Source: Mollicutes bacterium (GTDB lineage Bacteria; Bacillota_I; Bacilli_A; RF39; UBA660). Taken from it: a stretch of 8,135 nucleotides of DNA. Shown one piece after another: positions 6,249-8,135 of this stretch. The stretch covers positions 1-8,135 of the forward strand of contig DUUS01000120.1 in NCBI GenBank assembly GCA_012841465.1, given 5' to 3'. The notes below the pieces were generated by a model. The model was not told the origin of the DNA. It made no database searches and worked only from the letters and a program-made list of their open reading frames with translations. The first letter of the stretch is position 1; the number at the start of each line of letters is the position of its first letter. The position numbers and the translations under genes were made by a program.

Positions 6249-7916
6249 GTGAAAAATAATAATACAGTTACGTCTGTTTTTGCACTTGGTGGCTTAGGTG
6301 AAGTCGGCAAAAACATGTATGTAATTGAGCACGGAAATGAAATAATAATTATAGATGCAGGTGTATTGTTTCCTGAAGATCATCTACTAGGAATAGATTA
6401 TGTCATTCAAGATATAACCTATTTAAAGCAGAAAGCTAATAATATTAAAGCTTTATTTATAACCCATGGTCATGAGGATCATATTGGAGGAATTACATTT
6501 TTACTTCAACATATTGATGTTCCAGTTATTTATGCACCACAAATAGCAGTTGATCTTATTAAAAATAAACTTAAAGACCGAAATATTAGATATAAAAATT
6601 TAAAAGTTTATGATTCAAAGAGTGAATTTAAATTTAGAAATCTATCAGTTGACTTTGTCACTACTACTCACTCAATTCCGGATAGTCATGGAATTGTTGT
6701 AAGAACACCTAATGGCAATATATTTATTACTGGAGACTTTAAATTTGACTTAACCCCGATTGGTCCTGTAGCTGATTTTCATAAAATGGCTAAACTAGGA
6801 ACAGAGGGAGTTAAACTACTTCTATCAGACAGTACTAATTCTCTAACTGAAGGATCATCTAAAAGTGAGAGTATTGTTGACGAGGCTTTAAATGATGTTT
6901 TTGCTAAACATAATTCAAGAATAATTGTTGCTACTTTCGCATCAAATATTTATCGAATTAAACATATAGTTGAAACTTGCCGAAAACATAATCGTAAAAT
7001 AGTCACTTTCGGAAGAAGTATGGAAAATGCTAAAGAGATTGCTCTTAAAAATAATTTAATCGAAGATAAAACTATCTTTATTGAGGCAAATGAAGCAAAA
7101 GATTTAAAGAAAAATGAAATCTGTATTCTTTGTACAGGATCTCAAGGTGAACCACTAGCAGCTCTTTCCAGAATTGCTGATGGAAGTCATCGCCAGATTG
7201 AATTAGTACCAGATGATATAGTAGTATTTTCATCAAGTCCAATACCTGGAAACAAAGCGAGCATTAACCGAGTAATTAATAAAATATATTTAAAAGGTGT
7301 TAAAGTTTATACCAATACTGAATTATCTGACATTCATACATCAGGACATGCTAATCAAGAAGAATTAAAATTAATGCTAAGACTTATTAAACCTGAGTAT
7401 TTTTTCCCAGTTCATGGTGAATATAGAATGCTTAAACAACATGCTAATTTAGCTGTTGACTGTGACATTCCTAAAGAAAACATATTTGTTCTTGAAAATG
7501 GTGATGTCTTAGAGATGTCTAAACATGGAATAAAACAAGCTGGAAGAGTTCCAGCAGGAGATGTTTATGTTGATGGCTCTAGAATTGGTGATATTGGCTC
7601 TGTTGTTATAAATGACCGTAAACTAATGAGTAGGGATGGTATTTTAGTAGTATTTTTAAATATCAATCCATATACTAAATCACTTTTAATTAAACCTAAT
7701 ATTACTACTAGAGGTTTTGTCCTTGTTAATGAAAATATTAGTTTAATTCAAAAACTTGAAGAAAAAGTAACTCAAATAGTTAATAATTCATTAAGAAAAA
7801 ATTATAATTATTTAGATTTAAAAAATCAAATTATTTTAGAGTTAAATCCATTTATAAATAACTTAACTGGAAGAAGACCTATAATACTACCAGTAATAAT
7901 GGAAGTAAAGAAATAA
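6249..7916 (+). CDS. rnj: Ribonuclease J
   Basis: RNase J is a zinc-dependent metallo-beta-lactamase/beta-CASP nuclease with 5'-to-3' exonuclease and endonuclease activity that matures rRNA and degrades mRNA in Firmicutes. The 555-residue length equals that of Bacillus RNase J1. Catalytic motifs are complete: HGHEDH (73-78), His141 in THSIPD, Asp163 in TGDFKFD, SDSTN (193-197), the beta-CASP FGRSMENA (254-261), IHTSGHA (362-368) and the metal ligand His389 in VHGEY. The C-terminal domain (about 450-555) is present. An intact HGHEDH motif argues for a catalytically active J1-type enzyme rather than a J2 with degraded motifs. The start is GTG at 6249, 11 nt after a strong AAGGAGG. It has its own promoter, so it appears independent of the upstream cassette. 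Confidence 0.97.
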   Translation: MKNNNTVTSVFALGGLGEVGKNMYVIEHGNEIIIIDAGVLFPEDHLLGIDYVIQDITYLKQKANNIKALFITHGHEDHIGGITFLLQHIDVPVIYAPQIAVDLIKNKLKDRNIRYKNLKVYDSKSEFKFRNLSVDFVTTTHSIPDSHGIVVRTPNGNIFITGDFKFDLTPIGPVADFHKMAKLGTEGVKLLLSDSTNSLTEGSSKSESIVDEALNDVFAKHNSRIIVATFASNIYRIKHIVETCRKHNRKIVTFGRSMENAKEIALKNNLIEDKTIFIEANEAKDLKKNEICILCTGSQGEPLAALSRIADGSHRQIELVPDDIVVFSSSPIPGNKASINRVINKIYLKGVKVYTNTELSDIHTSGHANQEELKLMLRLIKPEYFFPVHGEYRMLKQHANLAVDCDIPKENIFVLENGDVLEMSKHGIKQAGRVPAGDVYVDGSRIGDIGSVVINDRKLMSRDGILVVFLNINPYTKSLLIKPNITTRGFVLVNENISLIQKLEEKVTQIVNNSLRKNYNYLDLKNQIILELNPFINNLTGRRPIILPVIMEVKK

Positions 7917-7962
7917 TAACCTAAAATTAATCATAATCATACTATATTATTGAGGTAGATTT

Positions 7963-8135
7963 ATGATTGATTTTTTTTATAATTTAAACCCAGCAATTCA
8001 AACTTTAATTGCTGCATCTTTTGCTTTTTTATTAAATGGTCTTGGTGCAGGAACTATTTTTCTATTTAAAAAGAATATCAAAGAAAAAATAGATACTCTT
8101 TTAAGTATAGCTGCTGGTATTATGCTAGCATCAAC
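7963..8135 (+). CDS. ZIP-family metal transporter, N-terminal 57 residues, cut by window edge
   Basis: The frame from ATG at 7963 stays open to the window end. It opens MIDFFYNLNPAIQTLIAASF and continues through a first membrane helix (about 11-32), a short basic loop (FKKNIKEK, residues 35-42) and LLSIAAGIMLAS, the start of the next helix. The Gly-Ala-Gly turn after LNGL and the AAGIMLAS segment are characteristic of ZIP/ZupT divalent metal permeases, which import zinc, manganese or iron. The metal-binding histidine-rich helices IV and V lie outside the window, so the substrate cannot be judged. GAGG at 7952-7955, 7 nt upstream, supports the start. The gene is 46 nt after the RNase J stop with no clear terminator between them, so co-transcription is possible. 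Confidence 0.85.
   Translation, partial: MIDFFYNLNPAIQTLIAASFAFLLNGLGAGTIFLFKKNIKEKIDTLLSIAAGIMLAS

Overview
The window is AT-rich DNA from a low-GC, endospore-forming Firmicute. Proteins are rich in Lys, Asn and Ile, TGA is used as a stop, and Trp is TGG. Spore genes (SpoIIAA-like, sporulation sigma, SpoVAC, SpoVAD), an RNase J and strong Shine-Dalgarno sites all fit Bacilli or Clostridia. The compact, divergent spore cluster recalls Erysipelotrichales-like or RF39-like gut lineages, but that placement is inference.

Minus strand, 3110 to 1: a secreted, C-terminally membrane-anchored protein of unknown function is followed by a compressed spoIIA-spoVA cluster: a SpoIIAA-like STAS protein, a SigF-like sigma factor, SpoVAC and the start of SpoVAD (cut by the window edge). 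The STAS stop and the sigma start are 1 nt apart, so the anti-sigma kinase SpoIIAB, normally encoded between them, is absent here. The STAS protein also carries Tyr at the position of the SpoIIAA phospho-serine (Asp-Asn-Tyr-Gly in place of Asp-Ser-Ser-Gly), and the sigma factor lacks the usual N-terminal stretch before region 2. Together these suggest that forespore sigma control has been rewired or has decayed. This is the most interesting part of the window.

Plus strand, 3256 to 6094: a tightly packed three-gene cassette encodes a DPM1-like family 2 glycosyltransferase, a small DUF2304-type membrane protein and a large polytopic GT-C-like (DUF6020-like) membrane protein. It probably makes and uses a lipid-linked sugar for surface glycan modification.

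Plus strand, 6249 to 8135: ribonuclease J with all catalytic motifs, preceded by a convincing sigma-A type promoter, and then the start of a ZIP-family metal transporter that runs off the window. No tRNA, rRNA, CRISPR array, insertion sequence or phage gene was seen. The two largest non-coding gaps, 3111-3255 and 6095-6248, are about 150 bp each.
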